This document shows, piece by piece, positions 25,758 through 34,543 of a stretch of 64,000 nucleotides of DNA. Numbering within the stretch: position 1 is the first letter of the stretch; every line of letters begins with the position of its first letter. The stretch covers positions 1 to 64,000 of the forward strand of contig CANQON010000008.1 in NCBI GenBank assembly GCA_947625505.1, given 5' to 3'. Origin of the DNA: an uncultured Bacilli bacterium. Lineage in GTDB: Bacteria > Bacillota_I > Bacilli_A > RF39 > UBA660. The notes under the pieces were generated by a model. The model made no database searches. It saw only the letters and a list, made by a program, of their open reading frames with translations, and was not told the DNA's origin. A program made the position numbers and the translations under genes.

Positions 25758-28700
25758 CTATTTTTGAATCACAGTTTCTTGATTACCAATTAAACTCTTT
25801 AAATAAGTTATTTGAGTTTTTAATTCATCATCACTTAAATTAAACTTTTTAGCTCTTTTTTTGTTTCGATCATCAAGTAAATCAAATTTATATTGTTCGT
25901 TATTAATAACCTGAATAAACGCATTAACTTGTTTTCGTTGCATATCCTTATCTGTTAGATTCATTAAATATGTTATGGTATCACGTAATAAGGCACGCAC
26001 ATCATCAGTCATAAATAAAGTATCTTTATCTATTCCTTGAATAAAGTCGCATCCACAAATATTAGACTCATACTTATCAATAATTAAAGCTAATTCATTC
26101 ATATCAAATGTATTACGATATTGCATCATCATATTCTTTAACTTACTAGCTTCGTTATTCGCAATCTTAACGCGATCAATATAATATATTTTTAATTCAA
26201 CACCATGCTTTTTAAAATCCTCATAAGCTTTAATACTATTTGCCTTAATAGATTCATCCATATCCTCATATATGACAATAGCATCTGGTTGAATACAGTC
26301 AAATCTAGGATCGATAGAGTGATTTCTTCTTTCAAAATCAAACTCATTATGTGTATGTCTTGTAAATCTAGGTATATTATCTAGTGTTGTATAGAAAGGA
26401 TCATAACTAGAAACAATATTATATCCTCTATTAGAAGTTGCTAAATCATATGGTGAATAAGTAGCAATTGATTGATTATTAATTCTCGTAAAAGCAAACA
26501 TAACACCTTTATCAGTAACAGCTGCTGTACCATAACTAGAATTAGTAATATAACTAGTACATATACCATGATTCTCCGTACTAGGATTATTATTCCATGA
26601 CAAGAAATAATCATCATCAATTATTTGCATAGATCCATAAGCACAAGTGCTATGAACAAAAATGCCAAAATCATCAGTTAATTCTATCATAGGTACTGAT
26701 TGCATATTACCATCTAAATCTTTAAATTCCTTAGTTATAGGTGCACCATTTTGTTTATCATGATAATCATGAACTAAAGAATCAAAATAAGCACTTTGCA
26801 TAATAGACTCAATAGTATAAAGATCTGCTTTATCATAATATATTGTTGTCTTATTATATAATTCTTTTAAAGTAACTACATCGGATATACTTAATATCTT
26901 CGTTAATAAAGAAATAAATTGAAGTGGAACATCGTTTTTAGCGTATTTTTGTACCTTATCATAATTAATAACATATTTCTTATTAAAAGCCACAATATCT
27001 TTTAAGGACATAGATAAATATTTATAACAATAAATATTCTTCATATCATCTATATTGGTACTTTTAGCGAACTCTTCATCACATTTTTTAATTCGTTCTT
27101 GTGAGAAATTTTCTACCGAAGAGCCATACTCTTTAAATGCATCTTCTCTTTGATAGTTATATAAAATGTAATTTAAGATATCGCGAATATCTGCATGTGC
27201 AAAATCATATCCCTTTAATTTATTATTTTTAGATAAGAATTCAATAACCGATGATATTTCTAAATCATAAACAAATTCCGTTGTTTTTTGTGATTTTATA
27301 TAATCAGATATTCTAACTAATAAATTTAAAAACTCAGGATGTATCTTAGATAACTCTACTAAATTTCTTTGAACAAATTGATACTTAGATGTCTTAATTA
27401 AGAAATGATCATTCATTTCTATTATTTGATCATTAAATAGTATTGGATTAATTGTAGATAACACAAAGGGATTTTCATCCAATAGCATTTCAAAAGTATC
27501 TATTTTTTTCTGTGATAATAAAGCATCATGACATAAACATAAAAATTTTAATTTTTCTTTTAAGGTTATGCCTTTAATTTTATCTTTAAACTTACTATAT
27601 AATTGATTACTAGCTAATAAGCTATCAACTTTACTTTCAATAAAGTTACGATCTTCATCATGTAATAAATAAATAAAATTTGATATATTTTCTGCAATAT
27701 CATTATCAATTAAGCAACTGATATCTTTTTTCAAATATTCCATTAACTTATTTTTAATTGTTTGATTAAAATAATCTTTACTAATAAAAAATAATGTTTT
27801 AAAATCAACATTTCCTATAATATATTGTACTTGTTCTTGATTATACTTAGATAAGTTTAATCTAAATTTAAACCATTCATTTTTAATACTTGAATCAACA
27901 TATAATCCCAACAATTTATCAATGGCTGATTTACTAGCTTCATCATTATGAGCTTTTAAAGATTCGAAAAAGAATACTTCTAAAGTACTCAGATTAGTAA
28001 TACGACTAATCATATCATCTATTTCACTACTTGAAAGACACTCTAAATAAATTTTAATAATCTTCTCATTATCAAACCCAAAATAATCATTATTCCAAAA
28101 TTCAATAAAATCATTTTTTTTAGCTTTTAAAGTTTCATAAACAATTTCAGGGCTCTTTTCATATAAATTCTTAATTAAATTTTTAAATGTTTCTACACTC
28201 ATCTTACTAAGTAATGTCCTCAAATCATCATATGAATAATAGCTAATTAATTTAGCCTTCATCATATCAGGGTGAAGAAAAACATATTCTAAAATATAAT
28301 TACGAATTTTTTCATTAATGTTGATAATATTACTGTCAGCAAATAAGATTAACTGACTATTATCAAAATATGGTAATATCTCATCGATACGATCTAATAA
28401 GGCATCACTTTCAGTAAAGCTTGAAAAAGGGCTTAACTCTCTAGTACGAAAGAAATCTGGATGTTCTTTTAAATAGTCAACCATAAAGTTAAATAGTTTT
28501 TCATCACTTAATAAATGTTCAAAGAAGCGTTTACTATCAATATAATTAATGAAAAACGTTTGCTCTTTCTTTGATAAATAATTAAAGAAAAAATCAGTAC
28601 TTAAATATAACTTATAATTAGGATTCTGAAGCATAAATTCTTTACACTTTTGCATATATATCTTAAGAAAGAAAGGATCATAATCATCCTCAATTTCATT

Positions 28701-29897
28701 TAAAAATACATGTGAAAAAACAGAAGCAGATGTAAAAACTATCTTGCTAGCCAAAATTTGTCTTTCATCATCACTTAATAAACGTGTAAAAGACTTTAAA
28801 TTTAAGAAACTTTTTAAATCTATTTCTTCCATATTTAGTAAACGATTTTTTAATTCTACTAAATATTGGGGATTTTTACTTTTCAAATAAATTTGATAAA
28901 TAAAATCTATTGGAAAAAAATTAGAATTCATAACAAATAATTGTTCTAATAAATCATTATCCCAATCTTTATATTCAAGGATTAATCTTGATTTCTTATT
29001 GTCTATTAAATAGTTAATTAACTTTTTTTGCATCTCTTTATTTAGTAATTTTAAATAATCACCAAATTGTCTTTCTCTACCTATCTCAATATATTCAATA
29101 CATTTTTGATAAAAAACACTTTGAGGTATTATTTCTGCAATATCTTTTAGATCAAAGCTATTAATATTATCTATATTATCAATTATTTGAAACATTTCTA
29201 AAGCTTCTAAAGCAAGCTCCTTAGGTAATTTACCAATCAATTTAACTTGTTTATCTAAAGGCCATCTAGTTATATCATCTTTAAAAGCTCCCCATAATTT
29301 ATAAGCAACTTTTTCATCTAGGTTAAAGAAATAACCTTTACTTAATTCATTATAAATAATTTCTCTAAACTTAGCATTTTGCAAGCAAAGGTCTATCAAC
29401 TCTTCTGATAATATATTTAATGTATAAATAGATAAACCTGTTACATCTAAAGAGTCAAAAAATTTATCCTCCATTTGTTTTTTTAGTATGCCATCAAAGC
29501 ACTCAAAAAAGCCTTTAAAGTTTCGGTAAAAAAGTCTAAATAAAACATCATTTTTTAATAGTTCTTCTGTCATTTCTGATGTATTTAAAAAAGCTTTATA
29601 ATCTATTTCATCTTGCGTTCTTTCAAAAAATATTTGAACGTAAATACTACGATACTCTCCTATCGAATGATTAAATTTATCAATACATGCTTTTACTACC
29701 TCAGGTAAGAGATATACCTCTTTAAAACTAGGATCACCAAAGAAAAATTGAATATTATCTAAATAGACTTGTTTTTGTTTATCTCTATCATCAGATGCTA
29801 ATAGTTCATTAAAAAATGTCCTATTTTCTTCTTTAGTATCTTCATTTTCAACGACACGTCTAAATGCTTCTCTTACAATATCTATTGATAGTTCCAT
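25758..29897 (-). CDS. Giant helical protein with putative C-terminal enzymatic domain
   Basis: I do not recognise this 1379-residue protein as a named family. Residues 1 to about 1050 are charged, helix-forming units without Cys or transmembrane patterns, like a long alpha-solenoid (recurring LSDDERQ, LSKKEQ, LDEKV-type turns). From about 1060 to 1250 the character changes to a compact domain with FVHST (H near 1082), SWNNNPSTENHGICTSYITN, GVMFAFTRIN, RHTHNEFDFER and QPDAIVIYED. These spaced His, Thr-Ser-Tyr and Asn-Glu motifs look like an active site. No signal peptide is seen, so it should be cytosolic. An extended -10 lies at 29923-29931, a GGTGAT SD is present and the 133-residue gene follows. 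It could be an effector, toxin or modification enzyme. Confidence 0.8.
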   Translation of the reverse strand: MELSIDIVREAFRRVVENEDTKEENRTFFNELLASDDRDKQKQVYLDNIQFFFGDPSFKEVYLLPEVVKACIDKFNHSIGEYRSIYVQIFFERTQDEIDYKAFLNTSEMTEELLKNDVLFRLFYRNFKGFFECFDGILKKQMEDKFFDSLDVTGLSIYTLNILSEELIDLCLQNAKFREIIYNELSKGYFFNLDEKVAYKLWGAFKDDITRWPLDKQVKLIGKLPKELALEALEMFQIIDNIDNINSFDLKDIAEIIPQSVFYQKCIEYIEIGRERQFGDYLKLLNKEMQKKLINYLIDNKKSRLILEYKDWDNDLLEQLFVMNSNFFPIDFIYQIYLKSKNPQYLVELKNRLLNMEEIDLKSFLNLKSFTRLLSDDERQILASKIVFTSASVFSHVFLNEIEDDYDPFFLKIYMQKCKEFMLQNPNYKLYLSTDFFFNYLSKKEQTFFINYIDSKRFFEHLLSDEKLFNFMVDYLKEHPDFFRTRELSPFSSFTESDALLDRIDEILPYFDNSQLILFADSNIININEKIRNYILEYVFLHPDMMKAKLISYYSYDDLRTLLSKMSVETFKNLIKNLYEKSPEIVYETLKAKKNDFIEFWNNDYFGFDNEKIIKIYLECLSSSEIDDMISRITNLSTLEVFFFESLKAHNDEASKSAIDKLLGLYVDSSIKNEWFKFRLNLSKYNQEQVQYIIGNVDFKTLFFISKDYFNQTIKNKLMEYLKKDISCLIDNDIAENISNFIYLLHDEDRNFIESKVDSLLASNQLYSKFKDKIKGITLKEKLKFLCLCHDALLSQKKIDTFEMLLDENPFVLSTINPILFNDQIIEMNDHFLIKTSKYQFVQRNLVELSKIHPEFLNLLVRISDYIKSQKTTEFVYDLEISSVIEFLSKNNKLKGYDFAHADIRDILNYILYNYQREDAFKEYGSSVENFSQERIKKCDEEFAKSTNIDDMKNIYCYKYLSMSLKDIVAFNKKYVINYDKVQKYAKNDVPLQFISLLTKILSISDVVTLKELYNKTTIYYDKADLYTIESIMQSAYFDSLVHDYHDKQNGAPITKEFKDLDGNMQSVPMIELTDDFGIFVHSTCAYGSMQIIDDDYFLSWNNNPSTENHGICTSYITNSSYGTAAVTDKGVMFAFTRINNQSIATYSPYDLATSNRGYNIVSSYDPFYTTLDNIPRFTRHTHNEFDFERRNHSIDPRFDCIQPDAIVIYEDMDESIKANSIKAYEDFKKHGVELKIYYIDRVKIANNEASKLKNMMMQYRNTFDMNELALIIDKYESNICGCDFIQGIDKDTLFMTDDVRALLRDTITYLMNLTDKDMQRKQVNAFIQVINNEQYKFDLLDDRNKKRAKKFNLSDDELKTQITYLKSLIGNQETVIQK

Positions 29898-29922
29898 ATT
29901 ATCACCATAATCTACTAATACT

Positions 29923-29931
29923 ATTATAACA
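29923..29931 (-). promoter_or_regulatory. Extended -10 promoter of the giant gene
   Basis: On the minus strand TGTTATAAT is an exact TGn-TATAAT element that overlaps the end of the T run of the upstream rpsR terminator. Confidence 0.5.
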
Positions 29932-29957
29932 AAAAAAATACATCTTTCGATGTATTT
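29929..29957 (-). terminator. Terminator of rpsF-ssb-rpsR
   Basis: On the minus strand AAATACATC-GAAA-GATGTATTT is followed by a T run. It begins right at the rpsR stop codon. Confidence 0.8.
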
Positions 29958-30175
29958 TATTTAACAAATGGTATTAATGCCATAAAACGTGCATATTTTA
30001 CTTGTGTAGCTATATGTCTTTGATGTTTAGCACATGCTCCTGTAATTCTTCTAGGTAAGATTTTACCTTTATCAGCACTTACATATTTCTTGATTACTTC
30101 AACATTTTTGTAATCAACATCTTTACCAGCACACATTTGGCATACTTTTTTCTTTTTTCTATAAAACTCTGCCAT
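29957..30175 (-). CDS. rpsR: 30S ribosomal protein bS18
   Basis: bS18 binds with bS6 on the 30S platform. The 72 residues include [22 protein letters not shown] and [33 protein letters not shown], both diagnostic. The CxxC with a later Cys and His matches the zinc-capable form. It follows ssb with an SD GGAGG. The order rpsF-ssb-rpsR is the standard one. Confidence 0.98.
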   Translation of the reverse strand: MAEFYRKKKKVCQMCAGKDVDYKNVEVIKKYVSADKGKILPRRITGACAKHQRHIATQVKYARFMALIPFVK

Positions 30176-30190
30176 AATTATTCCTCCTTA

Positions 30191-30643
30191 TTAGTCTAGG
30201 AAGTTATCATCTATTGATACAGAATCTCCGTATTCAGCAAAAGGATCATTTTCAACACTAACACTATCTTGATAATCATATGGACTAGGGTCATTATAAC
30301 TATCATTATCTGCTTGTGACTTACTATTTTTTCCTTCTACAAATTCAAAATTATCTAAAGCAACATCCATTGTATAACGTTTATTGCCATCACGATCATC
30401 ATAACTTCCAGTTTGTAATCTACCTTCAATGGCGATTAAATTTCCTTTATCAAAATATTTAGATATTGTCTCTGCTTGTTTTCTCCAAGCAACTACATTG
30501 ATAAAGTCAGCTTCTCTTTTTCCATCTGCTCCTGTAAAATTTCTATTTACAGCAACCGTAAATCTTAAAAAAGCTGTATTTGAATTAGTATATCTTAATT
30601 CAGGTTTTGCCGTTAATCTACCTAATAATATAACTCTATTCAT
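30191..30643 (-). CDS. ssb: Single-stranded DNA-binding protein with unusual C-terminal tip
   Basis: SSB coats single-stranded DNA and recruits repair proteins through its C-terminal tip. Residues 1-105 form the OB fold (MNRVILLGRLTAKPELRYT, AVNRNFTGADGKREADFINVVAWRKQAE, GRLQTGSYDDRDGNKRYTMDV). A disordered Asp/Ser/Tyr-rich linker follows. The tip reads DDNFLD rather than the usual DDDLPF-type end: the acidic residues and one Phe are kept but Pro-Phe is not terminal. Partners that bind the free Phe carboxylate may therefore bind differently. It lies between rpsF and rpsR. Confidence 0.97.
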   Translation of the reverse strand: MNRVILLGRLTAKPELRYTNSNTAFLRFTVAVNRNFTGADGKREADFINVVAWRKQAETISKYFDKGNLIAIEGRLQTGSYDDRDGNKRYTMDVALDNFEFVEGKNSKSQADNDSYNDPSPYDYQDSVSVENDPFAEYGDSVSIDDNFLD

Positions 30644-30655
30644 ATTTCACCTCTA

Positions 30656-30958
30656 TTAGTCTTCTTTATTAATAATTAAATGTCTAACGATATCTGATGA
30701 AATACCAGCTAAACGATCAAATTCTTTAACACCTTTATCATCGTTAGCCTCAACTTGGAATACAAAATAATATCCAGATTTGAATACTTCAGAACCTTTT
30801 TTAATATCATAAGCTAAAGTTCTTTGTCCCCAAGCATCTACAGTTGTAACTGTTGAACCATTAGATTCTAAAGTAGATTTAAAACTATCAGCTACTTTTT
30901 GAATATCTTCTTCACTAAGTGTTGGTTTAACAATAATCATTATTTCGTAATTTCTCAT
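30656..30958 (-). CDS. rpsF: 30S ribosomal protein bS6
   Basis: bS6 pairs with bS18 on the 30S platform. The 100 residues begin MRNYEIMIIVKPTLSEEDIQ and include WGQRTLAYDIKKGSEVFKSGYYFVFQVEA, as in the family. It is the first gene of rpsF-ssb-rpsR, with an SD AAGGAGG and a clear promoter at 31023-31051. Confidence 0.98.
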   Translation of the reverse strand: MRNYEIMIIVKPTLSEEDIQKVADSFKSTLESNGSTVTTVDAWGQRTLAYDIKKGSEVFKSGYYFVFQVEANDDKGVKEFDRLAGISSDIVRHLIINKED

Positions 30959-31016
30959 TTTTACACCTCCTTATGGTCTATGGCTTCCTAAGAAGCAAGG
31001 AGTAATTGCTTACTCG
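30959..31016 (-). promoter_or_regulatory. rpsF leader with two hairpins
   Basis: The 5' leader on the minus strand contains GAGTAA-GCAA-TTACTC (31015-31000, closing a GNRA-type tetraloop) and GCTTC-TTAG-GAAGC (30996-30983), just upstream of the SD. In other bacteria an S6:S18-binding RNA regulates this operon. I cannot identify its consensus here, so a regulatory role is inferred. Confidence 0.4.
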
Positions 31017-31022
31017 CTTAAG

Positions 31023-31051
31023 ATTATAACAAATAAATTATTATTTGTAAA
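31023..31051 (-). promoter_or_regulatory. Promoter of rpsF-ssb-rpsR
   Basis: On the minus strand TTTACA and TATAAT are separated by 17 nt, with TGT before the -10. Confidence 0.75.
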
Positions 31052-31061
31052 TATTTTTTTA

Positions 31062-31090
31062 TTGTATTTAAAGGCTTTTTTTGATATAAT
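31062..31090 (+). promoter_or_regulatory. Promoter of the gene at 31112
   Basis: TTGTAT and TATAAT are separated by 17 nt, and TGA precedes the -10. It is divergent from and next to the rpsF promoter. Confidence 0.65.
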
Positions 31091-31111
31091 CATCACTACA
31101 GGTGATTTTTT

Positions 31112-31651
31112 ATGGGATTTATTAATAAACAAGTATTTAGTCCTAGTGACCCACTAGGTGATTATAAAAAGCGCGCTATAAATAAATATCATACATGTAA
31201 TTTTTTAGAAGATGACCATATACCTTCTATTTCTACTACTTTAAATAGAGGTGAAGTAAAAGGTAAACATGTTTTTGAAAGAATTATAACTAATGGTAAT
31301 ATTTCTTTACAAAAATTTAATCATGATTCATCTTATATTATATGGCAAGAATGCGCTCTTAGAATTGACGATAAAACTACTTTAAATATACAAATTGAAG
31401 GTGCAGATTTCTATGTTGTAACTCTACATTATGGTAGTCATGTACGTCATGATATCTTTTCTAGAGATGATGATTTAGGATTATATAATGATATTCTAAG
31501 TCTTCTATATCAAAGACAAAATAAATTTCAACATCTAAGTTCTATTCAGTTTGTAAGTCCTACATTAATTACATTAGAAAATAAAACTGATACATTTTAT
31601 ACAAAAGATTTAATAGATACTAAGTCAGGTAAAGTAAAAAGGTTAAAATAA
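31112..31651 (+). CDS. Hypothetical protein
   Basis: I do not recognise this 179-residue protein. It has no signal peptide or membrane helix. The middle looks like a beta-rich domain (ISLQKFNHDSSYIIWQECALRIDDKTTLNIQIEG, FYVVTLHYGSHVRHDIF) and the end is basic (KSGKVKRLK). A proper promoter, an AGGTGAT SD and a shared terminator show that it is a genuine single gene placed between the rpsF operon and ychF. No Cys or catalytic triad stands out. Confidence 0.7.
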   Translation: MGFINKQVFSPSDPLGDYKKRAINKYHTCNFLEDDHIPSISTTLNRGEVKGKHVFERIITNGNISLQKFNHDSSYIIWQECALRIDDKTTLNIQIEGADFYVVTLHYGSHVRHDIFSRDDDLGLYNDILSLLYQRQNKFQHLSSIQFVSPTLITLENKTDTFYTKDLIDTKSGKVKRLK

Positions 31652-31666
31652 TTTTAACCTTTTTTT
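31636..31666. terminator. Bidirectional terminator
   Basis: AAAAAGGTTAAAAT-AATTTTAACCTTTTT is a long symmetric hairpin followed by T runs on both strands. It lies between the converging genes at 31112 and 31665 and overlaps the last codons of both. Confidence 0.75.
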
Positions 31667-32762
31667 ATACATTAAATCTAAAATAACAAATATCGCCATC
31701 TTGCATTAAATAATCTTTTCCTTCAAGACGCATTTTACCTGCTTCTTTTACAGCTTTTTCATTACCACATGCTTCTAAATCAGTATAACTTATTACTTCA
31801 GCTTTTATAAATCCTCTTTCAAAGTCTGTATGAATAATACCTGCACATTCAGGAGCTTTCATACCATCTTTAAAAGTCCATGCTCTTACTTCATCTTTAC
31901 CTGCTGTAAAGAATGTCTTTAATCCTAATAATGAATATGATGCCTGAATTAATTGATCTAATCCACTTTCTTCAATACCTAATGCATTTAAGAATTCTTC
32001 TTTTTCTTCATCACTTAAATCACTTAATTCTTCTTCTACTTTAGCACACGCTACGATAACTTTAGCGCCTTGTTTTTCAGCATATTCTTTTACCTTACTT
32101 ACATATTCATTTTCTATAGTTAAATCTGCTTCTGCTACATTAGCCATATAAATAATAGGTTTAGCTGTTAACAAATTATAAGGTTTAATAATTTTTATTT
32201 CATCTTCATTTAAGTCTATATCACGTACTGCCTTATCATTTTCTAAAGCATCTTTTAACTTAATTAATAAATCTGCTTCTTTTTTTGTTTCTTTATCTTT
32301 AGACATAGAAGCTTTTTTCCCTATCTTATTTAAACGATTATCAACTATTTCTAAATCTGCTAGTATAAGTTCAATACCGATTGTTTCAATATCTCTAATT
32401 GGATCAATATTATTTTCTACATGAATAATATTATTATCCTCAAAACAACGTACAACTTCTACAATAGCATCTACTTCTCTAATATGTGATAAGAATTTAT
32501 TACCTAATCCTTCTCCTTTAGAGGCTCCCTTAACTAATCCTGCTATATCAGTAAACTCAAATGTTGTAGGTACTAAACTTGCAGGCTCATATAATTTATT
32601 TAGAAAATCTAATCGTTTATCAGGCACAACTACTACTCCTACATTAGGTTCTATGGTTGCAAAAGGATAATTAGCTGCTAAAATCTTTTGCTTTGTAATT
32701 GCATTAAATAATGTTGATTTACCTACATTAGGTAAACCAACTATACCAGTTGTTAAGCTCAT
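31665..32762 (-). CDS. ychF: Redox-regulated ATPase/GTPase YchF (EngD)
   Basis: YchF is a universally conserved Obg-family P-loop protein that binds ribosomes and hydrolyses ATP in preference to GTP. The 365 residues contain Walker A (GLPNVGKSTLFNAIT, about residue 8), the switch region NYPFATIEPNVGVV, DIAGLVKGASKGEGLGN and a C-terminal TGS domain (ARAWTFK-like region, here VRAWTFKDGMKAPECAGIIH). The promoter lies at 32789-32817. It sits between parAB-side genes and rpsF-ssb-rpsR, as near the origin of B. subtilis. Confidence 0.97.
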   Translation of the reverse strand: MSLTTGIVGLPNVGKSTLFNAITKQKILAANYPFATIEPNVGVVVVPDKRLDFLNKLYEPASLVPTTFEFTDIAGLVKGASKGEGLGNKFLSHIREVDAIVEVVRCFEDNNIIHVENNIDPIRDIETIGIELILADLEIVDNRLNKIGKKASMSKDKETKKEADLLIKLKDALENDKAVRDIDLNEDEIKIIKPYNLLTAKPIIYMANVAEADLTIENEYVSKVKEYAEKQGAKVIVACAKVEEELSDLSDEEKEEFLNALGIEESGLDQLIQASYSLLGLKTFFTAGKDEVRAWTFKDGMKAPECAGIIHTDFERGFIKAEVISYTDLEACGNEKAVKEAGKMRLEGKDYLMQDGDICYFRFNV

Positions 32763-32788
32763 GGTATCACCTCATCCATATAAAGTTT

Positions 32789-32817
32789 ACTATATCAAAG
32801 ATTAAAAATCAATACAA
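32789..32817 (-). promoter_or_regulatory. Promoter of ychF
   Basis: On the minus strand TTGTAT and TATAGT are separated by 17 nt, with TGA before the -10. Confidence 0.6.
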
Positions 32818-32825
32818 GGTTAAGA

Positions 32826-32851
32826 CATAAAAAAAGAGAATTTCTTCTCTT
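32826..32851 (-). terminator. Terminator of the parA-to-transporter operon
   Basis: On the minus strand AAGAGAA-GAAA-TTCTCTT is followed by a T run. It overlaps the transporter stop codon. Confidence 0.75.
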
Positions 32852-34349
32852 AAAGTGTTGTAGATGCTCCAATACCTATCCTAAATCCTAATAGGTTCCA
32901 TCCTATAACAATTACTATCCAAGTAAGAGCTAAAGCAATAACAACTGGTGACATCTTACGCATTGTTCCAAAGAAACTTATATCTTCATTTTGACTATCA
33001 GCTTTATATAAGAAACCTAACATAATAATAAAGAAGATATAGAAAGGACTAAAACATTTACCAATTGAATCTCCTACTTTAAAAATCATTTGCGTAAATT
33101 CAGGAGCTATATTGGCTCTAACTAAACTACTTACTAAAATAGGTGAAGCCATAGTCCAATTATTAATTGTTGAAGGATTTAAAATAGTAATAATAGTACA
33201 AACAAGTAATGATGTTCCAACAATAAATACTCCAGACATTTGACTAGTACCTATAAGTTCAATTAATTTTAAAGATAAAACTGTTGATATATTAGTAAAA
33301 TCTAATATACTTAACATAATAGATGCAAAGAATAATCCTGCAAAAATGAATCCTGTATTTTGGAATGTCTTAGAAATAGCTTTATTATATTCACGACTAT
33401 CTTTAATATTACGTGATACTTTACCATAAACATAACTACATATTAAAGACATACATAAAATAATTACCATAAAGCCATCTTTAAATGGTGAATTATCACC
33501 TAATAAACGATATATATATCGTCCTGCACTATCATCTAGTAACCAACCAGATAATGGTAATCCAGGTATAATAGACCATATAACAATTAATAGCATAATA
33601 ACAAACGCTACTAAAGATGCTCTTAAAGCTGTTTTAGATGTAACTAATTCTTCTTCATCTTCATATCTCGCTCTTTTATTAAACTGTCTTTCTACAGCAA
33701 TAGTACCAACAATAGATAAAACAACAGTTGATACAAGCATGATAAATATCATAGACATAGGATTAAATGTATAATTATCTAAAACATTACGAGCAGCTGT
33801 CTCTGTTAAAGCACCTAATAAAACATCTTGATAATTAAATATTAACCCTGTACCATAACCTATTGTTATTCCAATAAAAGAAGTCATAATTCCTGTTTTA
33901 GCATCTTTATTAATAACGCGATATATCGCTGATACTAAAGGTAATAATACAGCATAACTATAATCACCAATAATTGTAGAACATATACTTATAAAGATAA
34001 CAGCAAAAGTAATAATACTACTTCTAACATTTTTTAATCCTCCAAATATATGTTTTAATAAACCACTAACTTCTAATATAGATACAGTAATTAAAGATAC
34101 GATAATAGCAACTAAAGGTTCAATATTACGAAAATTTCTTAATGCTGAACCAAATATATATCTTATACCATCTTTACTAAAAATATTATTAATTGTAATA
34201 GTAGTTGTCTCTAACGTTTCTGAATCTGTTAATGTTCCAGATATTCCTAACTTATTACCTATTAAACTTAATACCATAATTGTAAAGCTAATTATAAGCA
34301 TAACTGTAATAGGTCCTGGATTAAACTTTTTTATTCTTTTTTTATGCAT
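32850..34349 (-). CDS. AbgT-family membrane transporter
   Basis: The 499 residues form about 11-12 hydrophobic segments. The region FRNIEPLVAIIVSLITVSILEVSGL followed by DYSYAVLLPLVSAIYRV is typical of the AbgT family, which includes p-aminobenzoyl-glutamate importers and sulfonamide or drug exporters. Near the C-terminus NPSTINNWTMASPILVSSLV and FKVGDSIGKCFSPFYIFFIIML fit the second half of the fold. Substrate cannot be told from the sequence; a folate-precursor substrate is only the family's best-known case. It begins 8 nt after the DUF951 gene and so ends the parA-parB-mscS operon, an unusual place for such a transporter. Confidence 0.82.
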   Translation of the reverse strand: MHKKRIKKFNPGPITVMLIISFTIMVLSLIGNKLGISGTLTDSETLETTTITINNIFSKDGIRYIFGSALRNFRNIEPLVAIIVSLITVSILEVSGLLKHIFGGLKNVRSSIITFAVIFISICSTIIGDYSYAVLLPLVSAIYRVINKDAKTGIMTSFIGITIGYGTGLIFNYQDVLLGALTETAARNVLDNYTFNPMSMIFIMLVSTVVLSIVGTIAVERQFNKRARYEDEEELVTSKTALRASLVAFVIMLLIVIWSIIPGLPLSGWLLDDSAGRYIYRLLGDNSPFKDGFMVIILCMSLICSYVYGKVSRNIKDSREYNKAISKTFQNTGFIFAGLFFASIMLSILDFTNISTVLSLKLIELIGTSQMSGVFIVGTSLLVCTIITILNPSTINNWTMASPILVSSLVRANIAPEFTQMIFKVGDSIGKCFSPFYIFFIIMLGFLYKADSQNEDISFFGTMRKMSPVVIALALTWIVIVIGWNLLGFRIGIGASTTL

Positions 34350-34357
34350 AATCCCTC

Positions 34358-34543
34358 CTAATTACTTATAACTTTCTTTAACTTTTTATTAAATTCAATA
34401 CGTGGAAACATAATACTTCGTCCACATTTCACACACTTTATCTTTATATCTGCACCCATTCTTGTAATTTCCCATTCATTACTTCCACATGGATGCTCTT
34501 TTTTCATAACAACAATACTACCTAATTTATAATTATTATCCAT
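34358..34543 (-). CDS. DUF951 small zinc-binding-type protein
   Basis: This 61-residue protein matches DUF951 (B. subtilis YyzM-like): LGSIVVMKKEHPCGSNEWEITRMGADIKIKCVKCGRSIMFPR. The HPCG and CVKCG motifs probably bind zinc in a small beta-barrel. Function is unknown. It lies between mscS and the transporter with start and stop abutting, matching the conserved parB-mscS-DUF951-ychF neighbourhood seen near the Bacillota origin. Confidence 0.9.
   Translation of the reverse strand: MDNNYKLGSIVVMKKEHPCGSNEWEITRMGADIKIKCVKCGRSIMFPRIEFNKKLKKVISN

Noticed and set aside
25758-29897. The giant protein as a phage tape-measure or secreted toxin
   Set aside because: There is no signal peptide, no phage neighbours and no transmembrane region; it sits among core genes.
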